Shown here in pieces: positions 34,073 to 46,893 of a stretch of 64,000 bases of DNA. Origin of the DNA: Toxoplasma gondii ME49 (lineage: Eukaryota > Apicomplexa > Conoidasida > Eucoccidiorida > Sarcocystidae); contig NC_031475.1 in NCBI RefSeq assembly GCF_000006565.2, positions 1,075,535-1,139,534 of the forward strand, in the 5' to 3' direction. The position numbers were made by a program, and so were the translations under genes. Within the stretch, counting starts at the first letter, position 1. Each line of letters begins with the position of its first letter. The notes under the pieces are model-generated. The model did no database searches. It was not told the origin of the DNA and saw only the letters and a list, made by a program, of their open reading frames with translations.

Positions 34073-35637
34073 CTTCTCAGTTGTTTTGTATATTCCACGG
34101 TAGTGAGATGCCGTGCAATATGGGATGCTTGCCTCATAAAGGACTTTGGTACCTGTCGGCAACCTGCGGCCTGGTTTCCGCAAATGTCCATGGGCATCGA
34201 GTCTTTCGGTTTAAAACAGTTATTCCTACTCTGAAGTCTACGGAGTAGTGGAACTGCTGCTCGGGGCAATTTCTCAGAGCGTTATTGTCACACAAGTCAC
34301 AGGGGTACCTCTGGATTTGCTGCTTCGGGTGAAGCTCTTCGCTGGAAGGTGATACAGGTGCCCCGGAGAACTCTTATCATTCCACGTCAATGACTCACAA
34401 CTTCCACTTATCCACTACGCATCTCAGTAGCTCTACACATAGAGGTAACTGAACGCCTCATCTTGAGCATGCACTCCATATAGCTACTCGCACCACTTCT
34501 ATCCTGCCGCAGTAAAACCTGTGCATCGGTTCAACTGATCACTAATGCATAGGGCCTCTCGTAGTGTCCGGTATTTCTGAATGAGGTAGAGTAAAAAATT
34601 AAGCGTCTTCGAACAGAAATGAAGATGCGTCTATCAAGGAGGTAATTGGCTACATCTCTCGTGCAGTCTCGAACAGTGTGTTACAGGTGTCAGACAACAT
34701 GTTCTTGAGAATGGTACTGCATACTGAGGAGAACACGTGGGGTATCGTTGCAAAAAGCTCCACACACGGCGTACTGTAGAGGAACGATTAATGAAAGAAA
34801 TTGGCGTGGTAAGAGGTAGATGATAATCTTCGAGATGAAGCTCCAACAAGAATTATCGATACTGATCAGTCACGAATATTGTTTCTGGTCGGCAGCTGCG
34901 AAGAGCCTGGAACACCTAAACTACACAAGCAGCGCAGGAGTCTCAAATACCTGGAGGTGACATAGTGTTATTACGCTTACTCTGGCGGGTGTGTAGTGGG
35001 AACGCGGCACGCGGTTTCCTATCTGAATCATTGTAGACATGCACTACTGTTGTACGCCTGTCGCGTCCTGTGAGTTCTCATTGTGGAGGGGCAAGAAGTG
35101 TGGAATCTTCTTCACCAGCATGCGTATCAGTTGTACAGGACCATCGCGAAACCACATAGAAACGAGTTTTATGCGCAGGGCGCTGAAAACGCGAGGCGGG
35201 GTATGAGACAGATGAATGAAGTAACTTGCTCGCCAATTTATCCGATTTGCGGTCCTTCGGGTAAAGTGTGTGACCACGAATTCCCAAGGTGACTCTCACT
35301 CTCTAGTCATCTATCCAGCTTCGTCACAGAGGGGGTGCAGCCGACATTCGCATGCCCTGAGAATTTGTGTAGCCACGCATGCGCGCTTCGCCACCGTCGA
35401 AACTGTAGACGCCTGATTTCCGCCGCCTCACACGAAAAGGCGTTTGTACGAACAACTAAAACGTTATCCGTCACTTTAGTCGATCGGTCTTTTTGTATCG
35501 TACTCGGAAAGGTTTTGCGTAAACAACGCCTTTCTTGTGGTGCATTTTCGCGAACCGGGGCTACGGAGTCGGGTTGCCTGGACTGGCTACCAAAACAATT
35601 TCGGTGTTTCATGACGGCGACAGTAAAATAAGTAACA
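34073..35637. other. Intergenic region
   Basis: Between two plus-strand genes. AT-richer, with only short open frames. It presumably holds the F-box/WD40 3' UTR and the promoter of the next gene. No repeat or RNA gene recognised. Confidence 0.5.
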
Positions 35638-37497
35638 ATGTTGCCTGCTAGCTTGCTAGGTCGGGCGTCTTCTTTTGCGCCCTCGGTGCGTTATGGGTTC
35701 CTCTCGGGGGCGAAGAGGCAAATCGCGAACCTGCCGTACCACTCCCAGGTTCCGTCGCCTCCACCAAGAGAGTACAATCCCGACGGATCACCCAAGGTTT
35801 ACCGCCTTAATCAGATCAGTTACGACCACAATTACGATTGGGAAAGATGGTCGTTTCTTCCCGTCGGCGTTTTCCACACTGCCTACCGCGGAGTCTTTGC
35901 AAGAGACTCCAGACCTCTCCAGTAAGGGTTTTGTCACATCCCGTAACGAAGAACACGCGGCCCGAGCGTGTATCAATTCCACCGTACAGATGCGGTACTT
36001 TCGAACGCTGGGAGCATATTTTCTCCGGGCGTGCTGCTGTTTAGAGAAGGTTACTCGACTTGTCGCTACTTATCACAAGCTCTCACAGCAAATCCAAAGA
36101 AAGGGACTGCGGCGCCAATTTGTGCTTGGGCTGGGAACTCGGTGGGACGGGTTGCAGGGTCTTTTACACTTGAATAAGTTCATTCGTGCCTTTCATGCGT
36201 TCTCGAAGAGGCGAAAAGTGCAGCAGGTCGGTATGCGCAGTTCTCCCCGTGGTGTTGTCTATGATGGTTGAGTTCAGGTGTGATTCATGGTATCCGGTTG
36301 TTTGATTGGTGTAGAGTCGTTTCTAGTGAAGTGACACGTGCGCTGTGATTTGGGTGGGCATATCGAGCAGCTCATTTAAACCGGATAGTTTAGAAAAGCA
36401 AACTTCACGGGGAGAGTGCGGGGGTGATGGTGATCAATGCTTGATTTTGGCTAGCCTCGTGGACTACTCCAGTCCTTGTCTTGTTTGAGGTCTTTCTCCT
36501 CGCTGAACACATGACTTGCTTTCTGCACTGTTCCCGCTGGGCCTTTTTTCCTCTCAGGGCCTTCCTTCTTCAGTACCACACCGCTGTAATCGCCGTCCCA
36601 ATTTTCCTTCTGATCACATTTACAACATTCGCCGTGTGTAGCGTTGGCACATATGGTGAGGCCACAGGGGGAAGTTGTCGCTGTTCCTCGTTCCCCTCAG
36701 ACATGCGTCCAGAGGTGTGCACGATTCGCGAGGAGAAGGCTGGATGTCTATCGCGTCAGCAGCGTTGGTGTGGCGTCAGATCCGCTCCTTTCTCGCATTG
36801 CGACTGTGACTTTCACGAGTACAAATGCAGTTCGTCAAGGAATTCGAATGCAGCTCAGACTCGATCCTATGGACTTTCGAAACTACGCCACTGCGCAGTT
36901 GAAAGGGTCCTCGCTAGCCGTGTTATGCGGGCACTTGTTACCGCATCGTAGGGCGTTTACCGAACTCCTGATCATTGTTGCTTTCTGCAGGCATCCGGCC
37001 GAAGCGATTCACAATCGAATGGATGGAAGCGAGCAAGGAGCGTGACCGCGCGGAGAACTCGAATCCCTGCACCCGCTACCTGGATCGCAGACGCAAAGTA
37101 TGTTTCGTGCTCGGAAGCGGGAGTGTTCGCTGTGTCTCTGTTTTTGAAAAGTGGAACCGATTTCTCTCGGAGGTTGCCTCAAATGTCGCGACAACCTTGT
37201 AGACTTCTCGGTCAGTAACAAGGGAGTGACGAAGCGATGTGGAGGTGCTGATACGTTCCGAGGATCAGAACTTCGAATGTTGCATCTGACCAGTTATCCC
37301 CGAGCGGACTAGAATGCACCTTCCACTGTCTGACAAAACCCTCTCTTCACCGGATGTGTTGTGTTTTGCAGGAGCGCGGTCCTAACTGGATTGTGGAGGA
37401 CTTCCTCCCCACGCACCCGTTCTTCGTTAACATGGGCCGGTTCCACTCGGACACGGAGTACGGCAAGTGGAAGGCCTCGATGGAACGTGAAGAATAG
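35638..37497 (+). CDS. Small single-span protein, probably mitochondrial inner membrane
   Basis: Four exons: 35638-35921, 36558-36655, 36991-37097 and 37372-37497, giving 204 residues. Junctions are GTAAGG, GTGAGG and GTATGT donors with CAG acceptors, all in phase. The first 35 residues (MLPASLLGRASSFAPSVRYG and following) are rich in Arg/Ser/Ala without acidic residues, as in mitochondrial presequences. One membrane span is at about residues 98-123 (AVIAVPIFLLITFTTFAVCS). It is flanked by hydrophilic regions rich in Trp and charged residues (YDHNYDWERW before; IEWMEASKERDRAEN and HPFFVNMGRFHSDTEYGKW after). No known family recognised. Size and layout resemble lineage-specific accessory subunits of respiratory complexes or ATP synthase; that role is inference. 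Confidence 0.8.
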
Positions 37498-38406
37498 ACG
37501 GTGCCTTTTTGACTGCGCAGTATAGAGTTTTCAAGAACACGAGCGGAAAAGAAATTCGATTGTGCCTCAGCAGTCGGCAAACAATGTCACGAACCGAAGG
37601 ATTCGTCTTTGTCGCAAAGGCGCGATTGACTTTTGTCCGAAAGGTCTCCGCCGGAAGCCGGGGCCCGTAAATGCTACATGTGCGTATTTGTGTACATATG
37701 TATGTATGCATATGCTGTATGCATGTGAACAAAGTGGAAGGAGGGCGTCATTGTGGCTGTCTCTTTATGAAAGCTTTCTACTTTGTCATAAGCGGACCAC
37801 GAGCGACGAAAACGATGGGGAACAACTCCGCCAAAAACACTGTCATTGAAACAAAAAGCACAACAAAAAGAGGCGAAACAATTCTGGTTCTGGTCTATTT
37901 CCACGACGGAAGGAATTTCAGTTTTCCAGCGCTGACTGGAAAAGGATCTTGCGTAGAATCTGAAAACTCAGACGCGTCATTGGCAAGTCGCACTTTCTCA
38001 TTTCCGGTTTTAAGGCCTGGAAAACATTCTTTTGCTCTGCGTTCTTCTAAACAAGGGTATGGCTGAGGCATAAACACCTCCTTCGTGCACTCCGCGACAA
38101 CAGCCTTGGTGCTGAAGTGGCATGGCCTGCCTGTCTGTACCGAGAAGGTTTGAGGACCTGTGTTCTGCACACCACAAAGGACAAGCGATTGTGCCGTCTG
38201 CAAGGGACCACGAGTATGTATTTGGACTCAGATAGATTTTATGTGCATGTCGCAAGCGAAAAATATTCGGAGATAACCGGCTGCGCATGCATCACGTAAT
38301 AGACTGGAAGGCACCATGTTGCGATTTCCGAGGAATTTCCTCTCATCGTGGATCTACACTAATGACAAACCATGGTCTTCAAAACGGTGTTGTGCACAGT
38401 TAAGGG
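37498..38406. other. Convergent intergenic region
   Basis: 3' flanks of the mitochondrial-type gene (+) and the cysteine-rich secreted gene (-). It contains a short TATG/CATA tract near 37680-37730. Nothing else is supported. Confidence 0.5.
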
Positions 38407-41400
38407 TCATCGGATAACCTCTCCGTATCGAACTGGGCAAGTGCCACATCTGCATGATTTTTCGATCTCTTCAAACACCATGTGTTCAGGTAACTGTTGT
38501 ACTAGACAAATACCCACGAGTGGAACAGGTTCTGTTTTGACGGCGAGTCCGCAGAATTGTGGCTTGTCCGATAAGGCCTTTCCACAGCACCGGCTACTGT
38601 GTGATTGGAAGAAGCGAAGGAAAAGTAACTTACGAGAGGTAGCCAACCTGTAGTAGTGGACTGATGGAAATCCTCGTGTATGTTAGCCGGAGGACGAGCT
38701 GAGTCGACAGCGTAACCTGTCGTCGAAATGATAATCCTCGGTTCAGTTGCATGAGAGATGGGCACTGCAGGAGGTTCGACCGCAGGAATTAAGAGAGACC
38801 TTGAAATAGGTGACCGAAGTAGAGATAGTCTCCTATGGTCGCCACTTCGGCACGACGTGCGTCTGGTAGTGGGAATAACGTTGAGACATGGGGTACGCTT
38901 CTTCACCGGCTTCACATGACATTCTCGTTTCTTCACTGTATTTTTGCACGGATAGGGTTTCTGGTAAGGCCCCTGAAAGACATAAAAAGAGATCAGAGAG
39001 AACAACATAAAAGGTCGTATAATCAGCTGCCGCGTTTCTGGCAGCTCGTCCTTCGGTGTGCCACGCAAAGACCAACAATAGCGAGGTTGGCTGGCAACAA
39101 AAAATTCAAAAAGCGGCCTTCTTCAACTAGTTCCCACCATCTCGGGCCATAGGATAGTTCTGAAGCATTTGTTCCCAACACATTTCTTCCAACTAATGTA
39201 GTTTTCGAGCCCTGTCATCGATGTGCATGTGAAGTTAGAAAGAGACAGAAACAGAACACCTCGGGGCGCGCGGAAGGCTTCCCAGGACATCTGACTACGA
39301 TGGAGACGGGCTGTGTGCTGCGAAGGCAATATGCGAGGATCTTTCACAAAGAACGAAGGGAGAACACCCACACTCAGGAGACTGATGGAAAAGCAAATCG
39401 ACGAATGAGATCCCCAAAGGGTTTGGCAACTTTCAGAACAGGGAACAAGAATATCCAGGAGACTTGTACCGATGTTCGTAGCGTGCTTCAAAAAGATGCT
39501 CTCCACTTACTCTTTCACACTGCCGGCTGAACTTCACAGGCTGCCTGTAACACTGAGGCACGGTATGAGCCGGGCAATCAGCACCATAGCAAAGCCCAGG
39601 AGGTGGTTTGGGCCAATCAGACATTCGGGGTTTTTGAGGAAAAGGACCTCCTGCTATTGAGAAGGGAGTTTTCCTGAGAGTGCAGAGGAGATGTAGCCAT
39701 GAAGAACCTACACATTCTACCGGGCTCTCTCGTTTACGAAAGACACGTGCAGTAGAATAGTTGGCATACGGAAGTGGCCACCCTTCACAGTTACGCGTAT
39801 ACACGCGTAAATGGAATCGTTCGTACGGATATAAATATATCCCTGAAGAGGAGGAACAATGCCGACCTACCGGGTTTTTATATGCACACGTGTGTTTCGG
39901 TACATCTGCGTAGAAGCGTAGTACATACCGATATGCACCTGTCAGCGCACTCTGCAAAGAACGCCACCACTTGTGCCACACTAACATAATCCCTGAGCCC
40001 TACTTTTGTATGAACAACCTTCGCCTTCCAGCATTCGGTCTTCCGGCAGATGGATCGCCTTTTGTTGGAGGTGCAGTAGCCTCCTCAACCAGGTGCGTCG
40101 GATCATTCGACTGTGCCAAACTGATCGCTGGTGCTTTCGGCACCTCCGCTCCTGGGTATACGTGGATATAGTCACACACCCGCATGAGGACAAACTCAGG
40201 GCAGTTGTACTTCTCTTTAGGTACAGTCTTGAAGCAAATATCATCCACCTCCTCCTCGTAGTCCGTACACACCTCCTGCTCCACTGTAGTGAGACATTCT
40301 TCCTCTCTTTGAACCAGAATTTCCTATACAGCGGAAACACAGTACGCGGAAGTCATGTGAAGCCTTCGTGCAGAAACTGCGTCTGGTGGACCCCAGTCGA
40401 TCCATTTTAACGTGCACTTCTGCAGTGCCCGTCAGAGGCGACATACTGTCCTACGTTCGCTACTCGAAGATTGATAGTCACGAATGCTGTTACATTGAGG
40501 GACGAGGGGCTGTGCATACTTTTGTCCCCCAGGAAAGATTAAACAGGGAATTCATGTCAAAGGAAGCTTGAACGATGGCGGTAACGCGGCGGTGGCAGTC
40601 CCGAGCGTGTCACCTCGTCATTCAATGGCACCTCTTGTGTTTTGTAGCTTCGAAAGCCAAAGACACACTTTACATTGTTGAGATTTTTTCTACGTTTATT
40701 CGGAAGAACTGACGCTGTTTTAAGCTCTCATCAAGAGGAGAGAAAGCGTACCTCTGCGCAGCCATACGGCGCAATCGTATCATCCGTACTCTTTCTTTTC
40801 CATACGGCCGGTGCCACCTTCGTCTTCGGTGCGGTCTGTGATTTTGTTGTTCCAGGCACACTACTGCCAAGTACCCCGATACCACTCAATTTGCGCTGCG
40901 TAGCACAAGATAGCAGACAGAGAGGACGCGCGTTGTTTGAGCACAGAAATACCGCAATGGTTCATCTGATTTCACGGCAGGTCATACAAAATCCCGCCTC
41001 TGTGTTCGTTTCCTTCATCCTTATAATGTGTGAAGCAAAGAGGATCCAACACTTACAGGTCTCGAGTGCAGAACGACTCCGCCTTTTCCCGGAGATTTGG
41101 TGGTCAGTGGCAGCGAACTACCCGACGGCCACGAGTGCTGTTTAGACACGCAGAAAGACAGTGTCAAGCACCTTTACTGATGAACATTTTCGGGGGTCTT
41201 CAGCCTCCGCTGTGACTGCTGCCGGCCGGTCGAGCGATACTTGTTGTTCGGAATGCCCCGTGCGTTATTCCATCCACTAGCCACACGGTCTCTCTTTCTA
41301 CGGTCCGCCCGTCCTAAACCCTAACCAAAAGAATCACTTTACCAACGAATCAGACTTTGCCCGAACCGAATCACCACATACCCGTCCCCTACGACAGTAG

Positions 41401-42364
41401 TTATTGCGTGTTAAGGAATTCATAGTAAAAATGTAGGTATGTCATTCTTTACGTCATTACACATTTTACCGTTCATAGGCATGCACGAATAAATGTCTGC
41501 AATAGACACTTAAATGCGTGGGTACCAGAAAAGCTTTCTATCGAATCAGGTCCACATGAGCCCATTGCCTGGATAAAAATGTAAAACCCAACATCAGCGC
41601 GACACCTTGCATGATACAGGTGCTCCCCAAGTTTTTCAGCATTTCTATTAGTCGAATTAAGCTGTGGTAATTGGGCAAAACGGCCCTGTAGCGACTCTTT
41701 CAATGTACACTTGGCCTAACAACGCACCAAAGTCGCATTTTCATGCGTACCCCATTGGAGACTGCGACAGAATCTGGACACTCTTCAACAACGATCTCCT
41801 TCGCACACGGAAAGGTGATCGTCTCTCGCTCCATCTGAAGAGGAAACACCGACGGACTCTCGAAATTTTTCGTTCAACCAACGACAACCAATGATTCGCA
41901 TCATGGAAATGACAAAGCGACAGTAATCGGGAAGAACTCCGGTATGTCGTTCTCAACGGGTACACGTTTCAATCATTTCCTATGCTTTCCCTCGATGTTT
42001 CACTTTTTCCTGGTTTGGTCTTCCACATGTATTCCAACTGGGAGCTCCAGAGAGACTATGACGGTTTTTATCAACGATCGAGATACTCTCGAAGTGCTGA
42101 ACCGTGATGTTCACCAATGTGGAATGAGCTTGCAGTCGTACGAGGGTCTTCCGGCTCCTTGCGTACCCGGAAACAACTGGCCAGATTCTCACTCGTCTCC
42201 ACGTGACAGGGCCAGTCCGTCGATGTTGGCATCGGCGGTTCATTCGTGTTCCTGAAGCCTTGCCCGAAAAAGCTTCTTCCAGCACAAGACATAATGAGCA
42301 GTCCGAAGGTGGAAACAAGCATGACCTTCTCATGGCTCGTGATGCCAGTGTTGCACCCGAACAT
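38407..42364 (-). CDS. Secreted protein with periodically spaced cysteines
   Basis: Seven exons spliced by phase: 42364-42167, 41137-41057, 40895-40752, 40323-40004, 39673-39511, 38972-38634 and 38493-38407, for 443 residues. A signal sequence is at residues 14-30 (KVMLVSTFGLLIMSCAG). Cysteines are regularly spaced. Exon 4 has C-x8-C-x10-C-x10-C-x8-C within an acidic stretch (EEECLTTVEQEVC, DDICFKTVPKEKYNC). Exons 5-6 have C-x4-C-x7-C-x10-C-x10-C-x8-C-x10-C-x11-C within a basic one (YPCKNTVKKREC, VKPVKKRTPC). The last exon ends with CRCGTC. Linkers are Pro-rich. No known domain recognised; the pattern suggests an extracellular disulphide-bonded structural or wall protein, which is inference. 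The 1 kb first intron might hide a further in-phase exon. Confidence 0.72.
41312..41326. repeat. Two-unit interstitial telomere-like motif
   Basis: CCTAAACCCTAACC contains two near-units of the CCCTAAA telomeric repeat used by coccidia, inside the first intron of the secreted-protein gene. Two units may arise by chance. Confidence 0.4.
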
Positions 42365-43972
42365 TGCCCCGTGCAATGATCCTCCACGCACAGGTTGTTC
42401 TTCTGACAATGGCGCCTTCTTCAAGAACGCGGGATTGACCCAACACTTATTTTGACTATACCAACCAAACGTGACAAATGCGAAAAAAAACTCAATTCCT
42501 CTTCACTTCTCGAGCGGGCTTAGAGGTTGTCTATCTGGAACACAAAGTGATTCGGTGTCCTCGTAAACTGGGAGGGTGTGGCTAGTCGAATCGCTTGAAG
42601 CGAGCTCCCATGGTACACAGACACTCGATTTCGATCCTTTGTGAAGACTAGCCCACGAATAACCACTAAAGTGCGGCGACGTCCCCCGCCTCCAGACTTT
42701 ATGCAGGCCACGAACCTCTAACGTACCCTGCTGATCACCCCTTCAAAACGCAATGTCGGCTACCTTATCTCTCAGCTTTGCAGTCCTGCCTTGTTTACCC
42801 AAATGACACTTCGCAACTTAAGAAGCGACAGTTTTGTTGAGATGTAGTGACTTTGAGTCTGTGATTCGGCTTCATTTTCTTTTGATACGCTACACAGCAC
42901 ATCTGCATCAAACGTGTAGTGCGGATCCTGTGTACCGCATACTGAGACCAGTAGCTGCTGCCATTTTTTTTAAGGTGAGGGAAGCGCTGCCTGACACTTC
43001 CCTATTTCTTCTTTATCGGCTGATCTGTCTCCTCTGATCAAACAACGCCGTGTCCCGTGGCACTTGCACCATTAGAACATAGGAACTGAAGTGTAACTGA
43101 AAACATACGTGCTTCCCTTCCTCTGGGCACGGACTCAAATTCCTTTAGCATACGTGTACCCAACTGTGAAACCGACGTGGGACCGAGCGGCTCCATGGTG
43201 AAACCAATGACGCTTTTCTCGTTAGATTTCGCCTCTGTCTCTACTACAACGTCCCTGTCCACACTGCTGCACTGCCCTAGAAATTCAAGATTGACCTCGA
43301 CTCTGTGCAACTGTTCTCTGCACCCGCATCACACTAGAATTAACCAGTGAACTCCGGGAGGTGTGCCGAATTAAGCAGACATGTGCCCGAGGAGACGACG
43401 AACAGAGACTGACTGTCCACCGGCCTGTGCACCGTCGCAGCGGAAGGCGTCATTGGCCAATCTGTGTCTCCGTGTTGTCGAGCGTTCAGCAGGAATGAAT
43501 GTGTGAAGCTGGAGAGTTAATGCGTTTTCGCTTCTATAGGAGTCGAAATTGAGGACGCACTTCCGGTGCGTTATATGCGTTTCGACTTGGGGACGGAGTT
43601 CAGTGTTAACGCACCTTCGCCGTCGTATACTGTTTCGCGCACTTTTATGGATGGTGGAAAACCAATGTTCCCCCCCCCTGGGAGAAAAAGTGGTCGGGAC
43701 TGGACGCGCAACCGTCATCGAGGTGGGCGACCGAAGGGGGGACGCCGCTTTTTCTGCGTGGCTCCGTTCTCCACAGTGTGCCCCACGCCCCGCCCTCTGT
43801 GGGCTGGTGTAGCGAGGGAGTTGTACGGTGAGAAGATAGTCGATAGTTTGAGTGAGGTCGAGGAAGAGAAGGCGGCTTTCAGTGGTTGTGAAGTTGGGAT
43901 TTCGGTCAGGAATCGTGAGGTTTGAGGATTGGCGACGTTCGCTAAAGGAAACTTTTCATACCTGTGGACAGG
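42365..43972. other. Divergent intergenic region
   Basis: 1.6 kb between the 5' ends of the cysteine-rich secreted gene (-) and the RRM gene (+); probable bidirectional promoter space. The stretch from about 43550 to 43930 is GC-rich with open frames on both strands, probably the RRM gene's leader. No TRP-1 match seen. Confidence 0.45.
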
Positions 43973-46893
43973 ATGCCAGCGGTACGTTAACCCCTTTCCG
44001 GTTTTTGGAGCAGGTGTCTGTACAATCCCGATCCCCTTGCCTCTTGCCCATATCTCAGAGATGGAGTGATTTCAATTTTCTTTGCCGGGGTGCATGCGGC
44101 ACTAGACATCAATGACGAGGCGACATGAATTTTTGTCGAGTTTCTGTCGGTTTTCACTAGCAACACACGCTGCCGCTTCGTGGTGCTTTTTTCTGTCCGG
44201 TGCTCGCAGTGCCCGCGCTTCCCTGAGAGTTGCGGTACCCTGCCTGCCGCGCACGTCGTCCATGGCGGCCGTCTTTTGCATATTGAACAGGCCACCGCAC
44301 ACTTTCTGCGATGGTTTAGATGTTTCAACACGGACTCGAGTGGTCGGCGCCTCGCCTTTCTCACGGGGAGGGATGAGGGCGTTCGGGGGGGAACAGCGCG
44401 GCGCGTGGACCGGTCTTGTTTTGCCGTGCACCGATGCGTTTCTAGTCCGCAGACGACGGGTGGACGAGATTTCTTGTGCTTGCTCTTTTGTTTGTGGTGC
44501 ATCAGGACGAACAGCAACAGCAACTCCCGCGGGAGGGGACCGCCAGCACGGTGAGTTAACGCCACTGCGCAGCGCGCTCAGCTCGGGTGTGGACTGGACT
44601 TGCCAGTGAACACATTCAGCTGCCAACAGGGGTCAGTGCGCCGCTTTTGCCTGGACTCTGCGTGTTTGTTCAGGAACCCACCTGCAGGGTGTACGTGGGT
44701 AACCTCTCGTGGAAAGTTAGGTGGCAGCACTTGAAGGATCATATGAAGCAGGCTGGCGAAGTTTTGCGAGCGGATGTGTTCGAGGACTTTCAAGGCCGCA
44801 GCAAGGGGTGTGGTATTGTCGAGTACACAAACGTTGAGGATGCCCAGAAGGCCATCAAGGAACTCACGGATACGGAGCTATTTGGTAAGCACGAGCTGGG
44901 GATTGCCTTTTCTGCTGAGGCGCGGCGGGCGGTTTGGTCAGGCAGCGGGACGCAGCTGGTGCCATTCTAGAGGCCTTACTCTTTAAGAGGTGTTCATCAG
45001 GCGACACTGACTTTGGTGCAAATCCGCGTTTTGCCGAGTGATGGAATTTCTGGTACCCTGGGACAGCGCTGCCGCGATGGACTTGTGTGACCGTGTAAGC
45101 AGCGTGGTTCGCGTTTCTTGTGTTTTCAGATCGGTTGATTTTCGTCCGCGAAGATCGTGAAGACGGACAGAAGTTCAGCGGCGGCCGCGGAGGCGGGTAT
45201 GGAAGCAGGGGAGGTTACGGGGCTAGAGGGGGTGGCCCGATGTGGGCAGGCGGCTACTATGGCGGAGGGATGTATAGAGGCAGAGGCGGCGGGGGCTACT
45301 ACGGGGGCTATGGCGGACGATTCAACGGTCCGCCTCCCTACAACATGTACGGCGACATGGGCTACTACGGAGGTCCCAGGGCATTTCGCGGGTATGACGC
45401 CACGACAAGCAGGGGACGACGCGCGAAGTCATCTGGGGAAATGAGCCGGGACGTACACTCAGCGGTTTCCAACTACTTCAGCCGCTGAATTTGCAACCGT
45501 TTCGTCACAGAGGGATGGGGATACATGTAGTTATGCAGCTCGTTTGGGGAGATGTCGCTTCTAGCGGTATTTCGTGCTGGCGGTGGAGACGCAGAGAGTG
45601 CTGGGGGCGCGTGGCGGAGGCGGCGGTGCGGTCAGCGGAGGACGAAAGAGTTTGGAAGAAGACATGCTGGAACACGCGATATCTGCATGCAGTTCGAGCC
45701 AGGGAATGGACATGCTAGACGTGTCTGCCACAGTTAAAAACGATGCCGCAGTTGAGCGTCACACTGAAGCTTGGTCGTCTTCGGGAGACGTCGAAAATCG
45801 AAGAAGACTAGCTTCTCCCGTGGGATGCCGTGACCGCGCGTGACGCCGACAGCAATGCGTGGGCGAAGATTCTGTGTCGGCCGCCAGTCCTCATGCGAAC
45901 AGCGGTGTCCTCACGCCAGCAGCAGTGCAGCGCCCGAGTCGTTCTACGAGTTATATTACGGAAGGTGCAGGACAATTTGCGTGGCCGACGGGCGTGTGGT
46001 GTCTAGGCTAGCGTGTGAGCGCCACTGTTGTTCTGATGGGTGTTGCGCAAAATGCGGTCACGTATATGGCGAGGAGCTCGCTCTGTGTGTGTGCCCCTCT
46101 CTGTTCAGGCGTGGCGGCATGCGCGGCGGCATGCGAGGGGGCTTCGGCGCCTACGGTGGGGGCTTCCGAGGTGGGCGTGGCGGATACGCCGGTGGCGCAG
46201 GCGGCCACGGCGACGGAAGCGGCCGACAAGTCTTCATCTCGAATTTGCCCTGGAGGACTTCGTGGCAAGATTTGAAGGACTTGTTCCGCGAGTGCGGTGA
46301 TGTCGTCAGGTGAGAGGAGATCAGCCGTTTGTCTCCTTCGTGCAGGGCTATTGGAGTGCGTGGCTGCTGGATGTGACCCGTCGATCATACTTATAGGGTG
46401 ACTCTTCTTACAGTGGAACATATTTGATCAACTTAGCACCACAGAATGTTAAGCTGTAATACGTTGTTCAAACTTCACACTGGAGACGACTGAATGTTAA
46501 CCATATAGACCATCGGAGCAAAGATAGTCTAACGTGTAAAGCCGTTCATGGGAAATCGGAAGAGATGTAACTGTATTCATGAAATGTTTCTAGTTCACGC
46601 AACCAACACAATCTGGGTCCTAGAACCGGCGTCACTACAGTAGGGGTTCTTTCTCTTGCAAAACAAGACCGCGGCGTTTCCAGCGGCACGATTATGGCAG
46701 ATGTGTAGCTGATTCTGGTGATGTGTGGTGTGTTCACAGGGCCGATGTCATGACGATGCCCGATGGCCGTTCGAAGGGAGTGGGCACTGTGCTTTTCTCC
46801 ACCCCTGAGGGAGCACAACGCGCGGTGGAAATGTTTAATGAATACATGTTGGACGGCCGTCCGATTTCAGTGCGAATTGACCGAGTGGCGTAG
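43973..46893 (+). CDS. Two-RRM protein with Gly-rich linker (GBP2-like)
   Basis: Six exons, all phase-consistent: 43973-43981 (three codons), 44506-44550, 44674-44884, 45130-45391, 46109-46309 and 46740-46893, for 293 residues. RRM1 spans about residues 22-97, with RNP2 [10 protein letters not shown] and RNP1-like [10 protein letters not shown] Gly/Tyr/Arg-rich linker follows (repeats of GGGYG, RGGYG, GGYYGG, MRGGF). RRM2 starts at about residue 190, with RNP2 [10 protein letters not shown] and RNP1 SKGVGTVLF, and ends with the protein. Architecture matches the apicomplexan GBP2 group (yeast Gbp2/Hrb1-related, bound to mRNA and to G-rich telomeric strands) and other Gly-rich shuttling hnRNPs. 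Unspliced exon 3 and exon 4 frames both continue into plausible short tails before stopping, so intron retention would give one-RRM forms. Confidence 0.88.

Noticed and set aside
40000..40283. Exon 4 of the secreted gene starting at the CTACAG acceptor
   Set aside because: The upstream CTGTATAG acceptor at 40324 gives phase 0 with the preceding exon and adds an in-register cysteine (EEECLTTV).
45491..46105. Open frames in intron 4 of the RRM gene
   Set aside because: No splice logic; the GTATGA donor at 45392 and the CAG at 46108 join the Gly-rich linker in phase.
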